Source: an uncultured Actinomycetes bacterium
GTDB taxonomy: Bacteria > Actinomycetota > Actinomycetes > Nanopelagicales > Nanopelagicaceae
Length of the DNA: 5,809 nucleotides
Reading direction: 5' to 3'
Assembly: GCA_903867285.1 (NCBI GenBank)
Contig: CAIPQX010000122.1
Location: forward strand, 1 to 5,809
This document shows positions 1 through 5,780 of this stretch, piece after piece (the first letter of the stretch is position 1; every line of letters begins with the position of its first letter). Under the pieces are notes generated by a model. That model was not told the DNA's origin. It saw only the letters and a program-made list of their open reading frames with translations, and made no database searches. Both the position numbers and the translations under genes were made by a program.

Positions 1-972
1 CTTAAGAACGCGCTTTAGCAAAATCATCTCAGGGAGGCTAAGGGCAACAACCGCCATCATGAATGCCAAGAGAGTCCCCATGGGTAGACCCTTGCTGTAG
101 AGGGCCTGCACTATCGGCATTACGCCAGCTGCATTCGAATAAAGGGGCACTCCGATAGCTACAGCAATCAATACCGCGAAAGGATTACTCCGCCCCGCAT
201 GTTGAGCAAAGAATGCGGTTGGTGCCCATCCATGAATTGCCGCCCCGACCAAGATTCCAGCCAGAAGATAGAGCCAGATTTTCTTTACGATAGTTACCGA
301 TTCCTCCACACCCATTCGAGTGCGATCTTGCAAGGTGTAGTCCGGTGAGGCGAACTCTGCCTGTTTATTCATTTGATTGGCATACACGAATGGTTCCACC
401 CAGCGTTCAACCTTCATCTTCCCCAAGACCATTCCCGCAGTTATCGCAATGGTTAATCCGGATAGCAAATAAATGGCGGCGATCTTGAGTCCAAACATAG
501 TGAACAACAACCCCACGGCAATTTCATTGATCAAAGGGCTAGCGATCAGGAAACTAAGAGTGACTCCGATAGGTACACCAGAGGATAAAAATCCAATAAA
601 TACGGGGACCGCGCTACAAGAGCAAAATGGAGTAACGACTCCAGCCGATGCAGCAATCAAGTTACCAATCCCTTGGCGTTTCCCCCCAAGGAAGGCTCGC
701 GTCCGTTCAATTGTAATGAAGGAGCGCAACATTGTTACCACAAAGGTAATTCCAATAAGTAAGAGGATGATCTTTGAGGAATCGTAAAAGAAGAAGCGAA
801 CGGCATCGCCCAACTTGCTCTGCTTTTTGAAGGGAAGAACCGTAAATAAGAGCCAATTCCAGAACTTATCGTTCCCCCAATAAAGGAAGTACCAAGCGAG
901 AAGGGCGCCTACTGATTTGAAGGTGCTCTTCTTCGAACTCTCGCGTTTGCTGAGGTTCAGTGAAATCGACAT
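1..972 (-). CDS. DUF318/UPF0718 (ArsP/YraQ-like) permease, 3' end cut off by the window
   Basis: Polytopic inner-membrane permease of the DUF318 family; some members (ArsP) export trivalent organoarsenicals and others are linked to metal export, so the substrate here is open. I translated the minus strand and it is open to base 1 (324 codons seen, no stop). The hallmark is TPFCSCSAVPVFIGF at residues 114-128, with Cys117 and Cys119. A second, related half has VPLYSNAAGVMPIV (275-288) and MGTLLAFMMAVVALSLPEM (298-316), the usual pseudo-repeat of this family. Membrane segments lie near 22-44, 66-82, 102-127, 134-158, 163-184, 229-246, 263-285 and 299-320. A basic, hydrophilic linker (about 186-228) separates the halves. 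I chose ATG at 972 (MSISLNLSKRE); ATG at 993 in the same frame would add seven residues. Neither has a strong ribosome binding site. It lies 105 bp downstream of the antiporter on the same strand, so co-transcription is likely. Only the last few residues should be missing. Family is certain, substrate is not. Confidence 0.9.
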   Translation of the reverse strand, partial: MSISLNLSKRESSKKSTFKSVGALLAWYFLYWGNDKFWNWLLFTVLPFKKQSKLGDAVRFFFYDSSKIILLLIGITFVVTMLRSFITIERTRAFLGGKRQGIGNLIAASAGVVTPFCSCSAVPVFIGFLSSGVPIGVTLSFLIASPLINEIAVGLLFTMFGLKIAAIYLLSGLTIAITAGMVLGKMKVERWVEPFVYANQMNKQAEFASPDYTLQDRTRMGVEESVTIVKKIWLYLLAGILVGAAIHGWAPTAFFAQHAGRSNPFAVLIAVAIGVPLYSNAAGVMPIVQALYSKGLPMGTLLAFMMAVVALSLPEMILLKRVLK

Positions 973-1069
973 CCCTACGCCGCTCTTTCTCATATTGATA
1001 AACTTCAATATGTCCAGAGTACTCCCAAAGGAGATGGTTTTGAATCAATTTGAAGGTGGCTTTCCTCAC
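866..1069 (-). CDS. Possible small protein or coupling leader ORF between antiporter and permease
   Basis: A 67-codon ORF I do not recognise. It begins with GTG at 1069, nine nucleotides after the antiporter stop, behind a good AGGAG (1075-1079) that overlaps that stop codon with a 5-nt spacer. The product would be soluble and charged, rich in Glu and Arg in its middle (YEKERRRDVDFTEPQQ at about residues 26-41), with no signal peptide or membrane segment. Its second half overlaps the permease start by about 107 bp in another frame, which argues against a conserved protein. It may be a short ORF that carries ribosomes from the antiporter to the weakly initiated permease, or simply a chance ORF after a good ribosome binding site. 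No family assignment is possible. Confidence 0.3.
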   Translation of the reverse strand: MRKATFKLIQNHLLWEYSGHIEVYQYEKERRRDVDFTEPQQTREFEEEHLQISRRPSRLVLPLLGER

Positions 1070-1074
1070 GACAA

Positions 1075-1079
1075 CTCCT
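1075..1079 (-). promoter_or_regulatory. Strong ribosome binding site overlapping the antiporter stop
   Basis: On the minus strand AGGAG overlaps the antiporter TAG stop (1078-1080) and stands 5 nt before GTG at 1069. It is the best Shine-Dalgarno match in this operon and is the main reason to consider the small ORF translated. It does not lead into the permease frame, which has a TGA at about 1043-1045 between this site and the permease start. Confidence 0.5.
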
Positions 1080-2166
1080 AAATTGTAAAGAGGATCGTTA
1101 CCAGAGCGCTCATCATGATTGCCCCAGCCTGTGCTCCGCTTAAGACTCCGTTAGCTGTACCTAAGGTGACTGCTGCTGCAGGAATTCCCAATTGAGCGCT
1201 CGACAACAAGATATTTCGTTTAGGTTGTCCAAAGAGAGCCGAGGGCGTGTGTGCAATGACCGCGCCGATACACATCAAGAGTGCTAGCAGAATTGCATCG
1301 CGCGAATGGAAGGTCTGCCGGATATCAATTGAAGCTCCCAGCCAGACAAAATAGAGCGGGGCGAAGAAACCGTCACTGATCCCAAATAACTGCCGAGCTA
1401 ATCGGTGTGGAACTCCAATGCTCGCAAGTGCTACACCCAATGTGAATCCGGCGATCATCACAGAGGCATGGAAATGTAGGGCCAGCGCCGCTACAAGCAA
1501 AAGTAGGGAGAGACTGATGCGAAGTTCTAGACCTAAGTGATCCGCCTTTGAAACCGCATGCGTGCTATCCAACCACCCTCTACTTCGCGCAAGGCGCAGC
1601 GCGAAATAAATCGCAACCGAGGCTATGAGAACGAAAATGGCACCTTCGGTGGCTTGCAGTCGCTCGCTCTTTTGGGTGAAGAAGGGCAGCGCTACGAAAG
1701 CTGTGGCGTCGGCGAGAGTGACCTGAGTGATCAGGATACTTTTAGATTCCGAAGGTGCAATCTTTTCTACCAGCGGGATAACCAAGGCAGCAGAACTCGA
1801 AAATGAAATAACGGCCGCTAACTTCCAATTAGAAAAATGTGCCAGGTGATCGATGGCGAGTCCGACCAGAACTGCCAGAATAAAATTGGCTGAAAGAATC
1901 CAAGCCGCTTTTTCAAATGACTTTCGGGTGAGTGTCCGGTAGTCGATGTGGCTTCCAGCTGTAAACATCAAGAGCGCGAAACCTACAGTTGCGAGTAATT
2001 TCAGCGATTGATCCTGGTAGGGAATTTTGTTGAAACCACTCGCGCCAAAGAGCGTTCCGACTAAAAGTTCCCCTACGGCCACTGGAACTCCCCAGCGCTT
2101 AGGGACCCGCAGTAGAGGGCCAGCCAGGCCTGCTACAACAAGGGCTCCAAGCATTTGGATGCTCAT
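1078..2166 (-). CDS. CPA2-family cation:proton antiporter (KefB/GerN-like membrane domain)
   Basis: Integral membrane exchanger of the Na+/H+ exchanger superfamily (Pfam Na_H_Exchanger), expected to swap Na+ or K+ for H+ across the inner membrane. The 362 residues are mostly hydrophobic, with about 11-12 predicted helices. Family marks are PVAVGELLVGTLFG (28-41), GFALLMFTAGSHID (62-75), the discontinuous-helix region TLADATAFVALPF (150-162) with Asp153 as the probable ion-binding acid, and DGFFAPLYFVWLGASID (265-281), which matches the KefB-type motif. There is no C-terminal TrkA-N/RCK domain, unlike KefB/KefC, so it lacks cytosolic nucleotide gating. The C-terminus ends directly after a helix (about 343-362), slightly shorter than usual. 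The ATG at 2166 is forced by an in-frame TAG just upstream. It is the first gene of the minus-strand unit and lies 26 bp from the divergent aminotransferase. The transported cation cannot be predicted. Confidence 0.85.
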   Translation of the reverse strand: MSIQMLGALVVAGLAGPLLRVPKRWGVPVAVGELLVGTLFGASGFNKIPYQDQSLKLLATVGFALLMFTAGSHIDYRTLTRKSFEKAAWILSANFILAVLVGLAIDHLAHFSNWKLAAVISFSSSAALVIPLVEKIAPSESKSILITQVTLADATAFVALPFFTQKSERLQATEGAIFVLIASVAIYFALRLARSRGWLDSTHAVSKADHLGLELRISLSLLLLVAALALHFHASVMIAGFTLGVALASIGVPHRLARQLFGISDGFFAPLYFVWLGASIDIRQTFHSRDAILLALLMCIGAVIAHTPSALFGQPKRNILLSSAQLGIPAAAVTLGTANGVLSGAQAGAIMMSALVTILFTI

Positions 2167-2172
2167 ATCCCA

Positions 2173-2178
2173 AGGCTA
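2173..2178 (-). promoter_or_regulatory. Predicted -10 element (TAGCCT) of the antiporter, leaderless
   Basis: Minus-strand TAGCCT fits the actinobacterial TANNNT -10 pattern and ends 6 nt before the antiporter ATG at 2166, which would place transcription start at or next to the A of ATG. No Shine-Dalgarno sequence sits at normal spacing, in line with a leaderless mRNA. I see no clear -35 box; TTGATC (minus strand, 2206-2201) is 22 bp away, too far to be convincing. Confidence 0.5.
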
Positions 2179-2179
2179 A

Positions 2180-2185
2180 TAGACT
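2180..2185 (+). promoter_or_regulatory. Predicted -10 element (TAGACT) of the aminotransferase, leaderless
   Basis: TAGACT fits TANNNT and ends 7 nt before GTG at 2193, so transcription could start on the start codon itself. The only purine-rich stretch upstream (AAGG, 2172-2175) is too far from GTG to act as a ribosome binding site. It lies one base from the antiporter -10 on the other strand. A possible weak -35, TTGGAT at 2155-2160, has a long 19-bp spacer and falls inside the antiporter coding region. Confidence 0.55.
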
Positions 2186-2192
2186 CCTGCCC

Positions 2193-3551
2193 GTGACTAC
2201 GATCAATCGAGAGCATTTAGGGAATTTAATCGCGCAGGAAGAAGCGCGCTTTTTAACGCTTCACCCCAAGAGCGGGGAGTTATTCCAGAAAGCCAAAGAG
2301 GTCATGCCGGGTGGCGTGCCAATGTCTTGGATGGCTAAATGGCCGGGCGCTTACCCAATATTTGTAGATAGCGCCCAAGGTGCTCGTTTTACCGATGTCG
2401 ATGGTCACGAATATGTAGACCTCTGCTTAGGTGATACCGGCTCAATGACGGGCCATTCGCCAAAGGCAACCGTCGAAGCAATCAATTCGCAATTGAAGCG
2501 GGGATTGACCGCAATGCTACCGACCGAAGATGCGGTCATTGTGGCATCCGAACTCGCTCGTCGATTCGGCCTTCCGCTCTGGCAGTTCACCGTGACTGCG
2601 ACTGATGCCAACCGCCATGTGATTCGCTACTCGCGTTTAATCACAGAGCGCTCGAAAATTATTGTGATCGATAAGTGCTATCACGGTTCGGTTGATGAAA
2701 CTTTCGCAACGCTGGATGACGCCGGCAATACGATCAAGCGCCCTGGGAATTTGGGCGCGCCCGTTGATTTGGCAGAGACCACTCGCGTCGTTGAGTTCAA
2801 CAATTTGGCAGCGATGGAAGCAGCTCTTGCTCACGGAGATGTTGCAGCAATCTTGATGGAACCCGCAATGACAAATATTGGAATTGTGCTACCAGATGAC
2901 GGTTATCTCAAAGGAGTGGGAGAACTTGCAAAGAAGTACGGCACCATCTGGATCATTGATGAAACACATACAATTTCAGTTGGTCCCGGCGGCATGACAG
3001 CGCTCTACGGATTGCAGCCCGATGTACTAACTATCGGCAAGGCGATCGCTGGTGGAATCCCGACTGGAACCTTCGGAATGACTCAAGAAGTCGCTGCGCG
3101 AATAAAGGCAAAGGTCGAGCGCGAACTCATTGATACCGGCGGAATCGGAAGCACTTTGGCTGGTAACGCACTCAGCTTGGCTGCGATGCGAGCCACTCTG
3201 ACGCAGGTCCTTACTGATGAAGCCTTTGCTCGCATGGTGAAACTAGGTTCGCTCTGGTGTGACGGGGTCGATGCCGCTATCAAAGAGTTTGATCTTCCTT
3301 GGTCTTGTTCCCGCCTAGGTGCTCGCGGGGAATATCTATTTCAGCCAACCGCTCCCAAGACTGGCCGCGAAGCGGCGGATGCTGGGGACTTTGAGCTGGA
3401 GCAGTATGTCCATCTGCGCCTGCTTAACGATGGATTCCTTATTACGCCATTCCACAACATGGCACTGGTATCCCCTGATACAACAGAATCGGATATCACT
3501 GCCCACACCGCGGCTTTCCGCGCCATGTGTGCTGATTTGGTCTCTGCTTAG
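2193..3551 (+). CDS. Class III PLP-dependent aminotransferase, glutamate-1-semialdehyde-aminomutase-like
   Basis: Cytosolic fold-type I PLP enzyme of 452 residues, normal for class III aminotransferases; amino donor and acceptor are unknown. The N-terminal part has AKEVMPGGVPMSW (34-46) and DVDGHEYVDLCLGD (68-81) as in the GSA-aminomutase/aminotransferase branch. The cofactor phosphate loop is TATDANRHVIRYSR (135-148), replacing the usual G-S/T-E-A. IIDETHT (254-260) gives Asp256 for the pyridine nitrogen, and DVLTIGKAIAGGIPTG (277-292) gives Lys283 as the Schiff-base lysine. GGIGSTLAGNALSLAAM (316-332) is the late GSTxxGN motif. All residues needed for catalysis appear present. It is unlikely to be HemL itself because the ATDAN signature and local context point to a separate subgroup; databases usually label such proteins as aspartate aminotransferase family. 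Start is GTG at 2193, probably leaderless. Its TAG stop shares one base with the GTG of the next gene, so the two are probably co-translated. Confidence 0.92.
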   Translation: MTTINREHLGNLIAQEEARFLTLHPKSGELFQKAKEVMPGGVPMSWMAKWPGAYPIFVDSAQGARFTDVDGHEYVDLCLGDTGSMTGHSPKATVEAINSQLKRGLTAMLPTEDAVIVASELARRFGLPLWQFTVTATDANRHVIRYSRLITERSKIIVIDKCYHGSVDETFATLDDAGNTIKRPGNLGAPVDLAETTRVVEFNNLAAMEAALAHGDVAAILMEPAMTNIGIVLPDDGYLKGVGELAKKYGTIWIIDETHTISVGPGGMTALYGLQPDVLTIGKAIAGGIPTGTFGMTQEVAARIKAKVERELIDTGGIGSTLAGNALSLAAMRATLTQVLTDEAFARMVKLGSLWCDGVDAAIKEFDLPWSCSRLGARGEYLFQPTAPKTGREAADAGDFELEQYVHLRLLNDGFLITPFHNMALVSPDTTESDITAHTAAFRAMCADLVSA

Positions 3552-4231
3552 TGAATCTTAAAAACTTACTCCGTCCACATAGAACGATCCCTCGGACTAG
3601 CTGGACTGCCCACTCTCCGTGGTCGCTTAGTATTTCACGCGTCCTCATCCTGACCTTTGGTTTAACCATCTTCGGCTTCGGAGAAGCTCTACTGATTCAA
3701 TCCACGCTGGGTAACGCACCGTGGAGCGTTCTCTCGCAAGGAATAAGTCGGCACTCATCACTCTCGCTAGGCTGGGCAACATTCTTTCTGAGCATTGTGG
3801 TCTTGCTGGGATGGATTCCCCTTAAACAGCGTCCGGGCTTTGGAACGCTCGCCAATATTGTGGTCATCGCTTTCTCGCTGCAAATTGGAACAGATATATT
3901 TCCAATCCAACATCACACACTCTGGATCCGTTTGGCTTACGTCTTTGGCGGAATTGCCCTCATCGGTTGCGGATCATCGTTCTACATTACCTGTGGCCTT
4001 GGACCTGGCCCACGTGATGGGCTGATGACGGGGATTCATCGCGTGACTGGAGTCAGGGTTGGTCGTGTTCGCCTTTTAATTGAAATTATTGTTTTGAGTA
4101 TTGGGTGGGCAGCTGGTGGTCGAGTTGGAATCGGAACGCTCTGCTTTGCACTCTTTATCGGCAACTCGGTGGCAATCTGGCTAGGCCTGGTTCGCCATCT
4201 TGAAAATGCCATCCAACATCGGCGGAGTTAA
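3551..4231 (+). CDS. YczE-like integral membrane protein (COG2364)
   Basis: A 226-residue membrane protein of the YczE family, whose biochemical role is unknown. It has about six hydrophobic segments, near residues 31-50, 73-91, 98-116, 126-146, 172-189 and 193-213. The family signature GLGPGPRDGLM lies at 149-159 after the fourth segment, followed by GVRVGRVRLLIEIIVLSIGW (167-186) and GGRVGIGTLCFALFIG (189-204). The first 25 residues are basic and hydrophilic, probably cytosolic. GTG at 3551 overlaps the aminotransferase stop in a TAGTG, with no good ribosome binding site, so translation is probably coupled. In Bacillus, yczE lies beside a MocR-type regulator that contains an aminotransferase-like domain; here the neighbour is a true aminotransferase. 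Transport of the enzyme's substrate or product is a fair guess, not shown. Its last 17 codons overlap the opposing glycosylase gene. Confidence 0.87.
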   Translation: MNLKNLLRPHRTIPRTSWTAHSPWSLSISRVLILTFGLTIFGFGEALLIQSTLGNAPWSVLSQGISRHSSLSLGWATFFLSIVVLLGWIPLKQRPGFGTLANIVVIAFSLQIGTDIFPIQHHTLWIRLAYVFGGIALIGCGSSFYITCGLGPGPRDGLMTGIHRVTGVRVGRVRLLIEIIVLSIGWAAGGRVGIGTLCFALFIGNSVAIWLGLVRHLENAIQHRRS

Positions 4232-4924
4232 TTTCTTCGTAAAGGTATTTTGCTGACTAGGGTGATAACTCCCAATTACTTTCAAGAGCTGTCCATCCGC
4301 TGATTTCGTCATGAAGGTTGAGCCGTGACCGAATTTTGGACGTGGCGATGGGATCTCAAAATCCATTGTCAGCAATTGTGCGATTAAACCTGTCCACGCA
4401 AAGTTTCCTAGCGCCACAAAGACCTTAGCGGTGGGCAATAAAAGTTCGATCTCATTGGCCATAAATGGAGCGCAGGTGGCCTTCTCTTCATTGGTGGGTT
4501 TGTTGCCAGGTGGAGCGCAGCGCACCGCGCAGAGAATGCGCGTTCTATAAAGCTCTTGCCCATCTTTGCGAGATTCACTTGTGGGCAGCTTCGCCAATCC
4601 GGAACGATGCAACGATGAAAAGAGAAAATCGCCTGAACTATCGCCGGTAAATATTCGGCCGGTTCTATTCGCACCATGAGCTCCAGGTGCAAGTCCGACA
4701 ATAATTATTTCGGCCTTAGGATCCCCAAACCCCGTAACTGGTCTTCCCCAGTAATCGTGATCTGCATAGGACTTTCTCTTAGTCAGGGCCACCTCTTCGC
4801 GCCAATCAACCAGGCGTGGGCAGAGCGTGCAGGCGGTGATCGCTTTATCTAAAGCTGCGATCGATTTATATCGTGGCAAGGCCCCAGGCGATTCCGTCGA
4901 GAATATCGGATTCCGATGCCACAA
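4181..4924 (-). CDS. udgB: Family 5 (UdgB-type) iron-sulfur uracil-DNA glycosylase
   Basis: DNA base-excision repair enzyme that removes uracil and, in family 5 relatives, other deaminated bases such as hypoxanthine. Motif A GLAPGAHGANRTGRIFTGD (77-95) is the family 5 form and separates it from family 4 (GEAPG...). Cys32, Cys35, Cys136 and Cys151 (CTLCPRLVDWRE, and RCAPPGNKPTNEE then TC) are the expected 4Fe-4S ligands. YHPSQQNTFTKKLT (220-233) is the C-terminal motif, with His221 in the base pocket. At up to 247 residues the length is normal. Two starts are possible: TTG at 4924, with GGAG at 4934-4937 and a 9-nt spacer, overlapping ppx by 59 bp; or TTG at 4879 (232 aa), overlapping by 14 bp but with no well-spaced site. 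I kept the first. Either way it is co-transcribed with ppx. The 3' end overlaps the convergent YczE-like gene by 51 bp. Confidence 0.92.
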   Translation of the reverse strand: MWHRNPIFSTESPGALPRYKSIAALDKAITACTLCPRLVDWREEVALTKRKSYADHDYWGRPVTGFGDPKAEIIIVGLAPGAHGANRTGRIFTGDSSGDFLFSSLHRSGLAKLPTSESRKDGQELYRTRILCAVRCAPPGNKPTNEEKATCAPFMANEIELLLPTAKVFVALGNFAWTGLIAQLLTMDFEIPSPRPKFGHGSTFMTKSADGQLLKVIGSYHPSQQNTFTKKLTPPMLDGIFKMANQA

Positions 4925-5780
4925 ATTCTTTTGCTCCGGTCAGTGTCATAACGCGCGATAAAACCAGAGAACCTGAGGTAATTACATCAACGCGGCCCGG
5001 GTGCATATAACCCAGCGCGGCGATCTCATCGCGGGTCATTGCTGCGAACATCTCGGCCACTTCATGAACCTTTGCTGCTGGGATTCTGGAGAGATGGATC
5101 GCATAGCGGTCATAATCAATGAGATCCAACGCTGCTGCTGCAACCGTGGTTGCAGTACCCGCGACTGCGATGAGCGTCTGGGCCGCACTGAAATCCACGT
5201 GCGAGCCAGCGTCAAGTATTGCGGCGTCGATATCGCCAATCGCTGCGGCAACCTGCTGCGCGGTTGGCGGTTGAGCGGTGAGATGGCGCTCTGACATGCG
5301 AACACATCCGATATTCACCGAGCGCGCCGCCGATACATCTGTATTTCCCAATACAAATTCCGTTGACCCGCCGCCAATATCCACCACCAAGAAGGGTGAT
5401 AACTCTTGACCCAGCTCTTTGGTCGCACCGAGAAATGACAAGGCGGCCTCTTCGCTACCTGGGATAACTTCCGGTGCAATTCCTAAAATATCTCGTACAC
5501 CATCAATAAAGAGATCGCGATTGGTTGCATCGCGCGTTGCGCTTGTCGCACAGAAGCGAATCTTCTCCACTCCTTTTGAGCGAAGGAGCGCGGCATATTC
5601 GGCGGTTACGGCCAAGGTACGTTCAATTGCTTCGGGAGCAAATGCCTTGTTCTTATCAACACCCTGTCCTAAGCGCACCACACGCATATCGCGATGAACT
5701 TCACGGAAGTTATAACCATCGACATCTGCAATAAGTAGGCGCAGCGAATTGGTTCCGCAATCTATGGCTGCTACTCGCAT
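4866..5780 (-). CDS. ppx: Ppx/GppA-type exopolyphosphatase / guanosine pentaphosphate phosphohydrolase
   Basis: Cytosolic phosphatase of the ASKHA (actin/Hsp70-like) fold that removes terminal phosphates from polyphosphate or converts pppGpp to ppGpp. The 304 residues match the short actinobacterial form without the C-terminal HD-like domain of enterobacterial Ppx. Motifs in order: AIDCGTNSLRLL (5-16, phosphate 1 loop), ATSATRDATN (78-87), GSEEA (108-112) with the catalytic Glu region, VVDIGGGSTEF (132-142, phosphate 2 loop), AVAGTATTVAA (205-215) and PGRVDVI (261-267). I chose ATG at 5780 because MRVAAIDCGTNS is the usual family start and GGAAGA precedes it by 7 nt; TTG at 5798 would add six residues. 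It overlaps the putative DUF501 tail by 10 bp and the glycosylase start by up to 59 bp, so it sits mid-operon. In Mycobacterium the matching neighbourhood (Rv1025-Rv1026) holds the pppGpp/polyP-type Ppx2. Which substrate is preferred cannot be read here. Confidence 0.94.
   Translation of the reverse strand: MRVAAIDCGTNSLRLLIADVDGYNFREVHRDMRVVRLGQGVDKNKAFAPEAIERTLAVTAEYAALLRSKGVEKIRFCATSATRDATNRDLFIDGVRDILGIAPEVIPGSEEAALSFLGATKELGQELSPFLVVDIGGGSTEFVLGNTDVSAARSVNIGCVRMSERHLTAQPPTAQQVAAAIGDIDAAILDAGSHVDFSAAQTLIAVAGTATTVAAAALDLIDYDRYAIHLSRIPAAKVHEVAEMFAAMTRDEIAALGYMHPGRVDVITSGSLVLSRVMTLTGAKEFVASESDILDGIAWGLATI
4934..4937 (-). promoter_or_regulatory. Candidate ribosome binding site for the glycosylase inside ppx
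   Basis: Minus-strand GGAG within the ppx 3' coding region lies 9 nt before TTG at 4924. It favours the longer glycosylase start. A match this short can arise by chance, and the extra 15 N-terminal residues carry no family motif, so the choice stays open. Confidence 0.35.

Noticed and set aside
473..787. Plus-strand ORF of 104 codons
   Set aside because: Antisense shadow of the DUF318 permease, whose minus-strand translation matches family motifs throughout.
1006..1021. TACTCT (minus strand) 7 nt before an in-frame TTG at 1008, a possible leaderless start for the permease
   Set aside because: TANNNT is common by chance, a leaderless TTG start would be weak, and the residues added are not permease-like; ATG 972 or 993 is more plausible.
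915..1058. 11-bp direct repeat ATTTGAAGGTG at 915-925 and 1048-1058, giving similar peptides (ATFK.., STFK..) in two frames
   Set aside because: Only two short copies without flanking similarity; no sign of a mobile element or tandem repeat.
1060..1100. Possible -1 frameshift extending the antiporter into the small ORF
   Set aside because: The frame is open, but there is no slippery heptamer and the antiporter already ends near the family's usual last helix; the downstream peptide is hydrophilic and not antiporter-like.
2753..2762. 10-bp perfect palindrome GGGCGCGCCC
   Set aside because: Internal to the aminotransferase coding region (residues around Leu-Gly-Ala-Pro), far from any start; a palindrome of this length can arise by chance.
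4408..4701. Minus-strand ORF of 97 codons
   Set aside because: Alternative frame within the uracil-DNA glycosylase; no family features.
5138..5155. Perfect 8-bp inverted repeat around GT (CTGCAACC-GT-GGTTGCAG), a possible operator or hairpin
   Set aside because: It lies within ppx and encodes the conserved GTATTVAA stretch, so protein constraint explains it; it has no U-run and no nearby start.
5001..5294. Plus-strand ORF of 97 codons
   Set aside because: Antisense shadow of ppx; Cys- and Arg-rich composition typical of a spurious frame.
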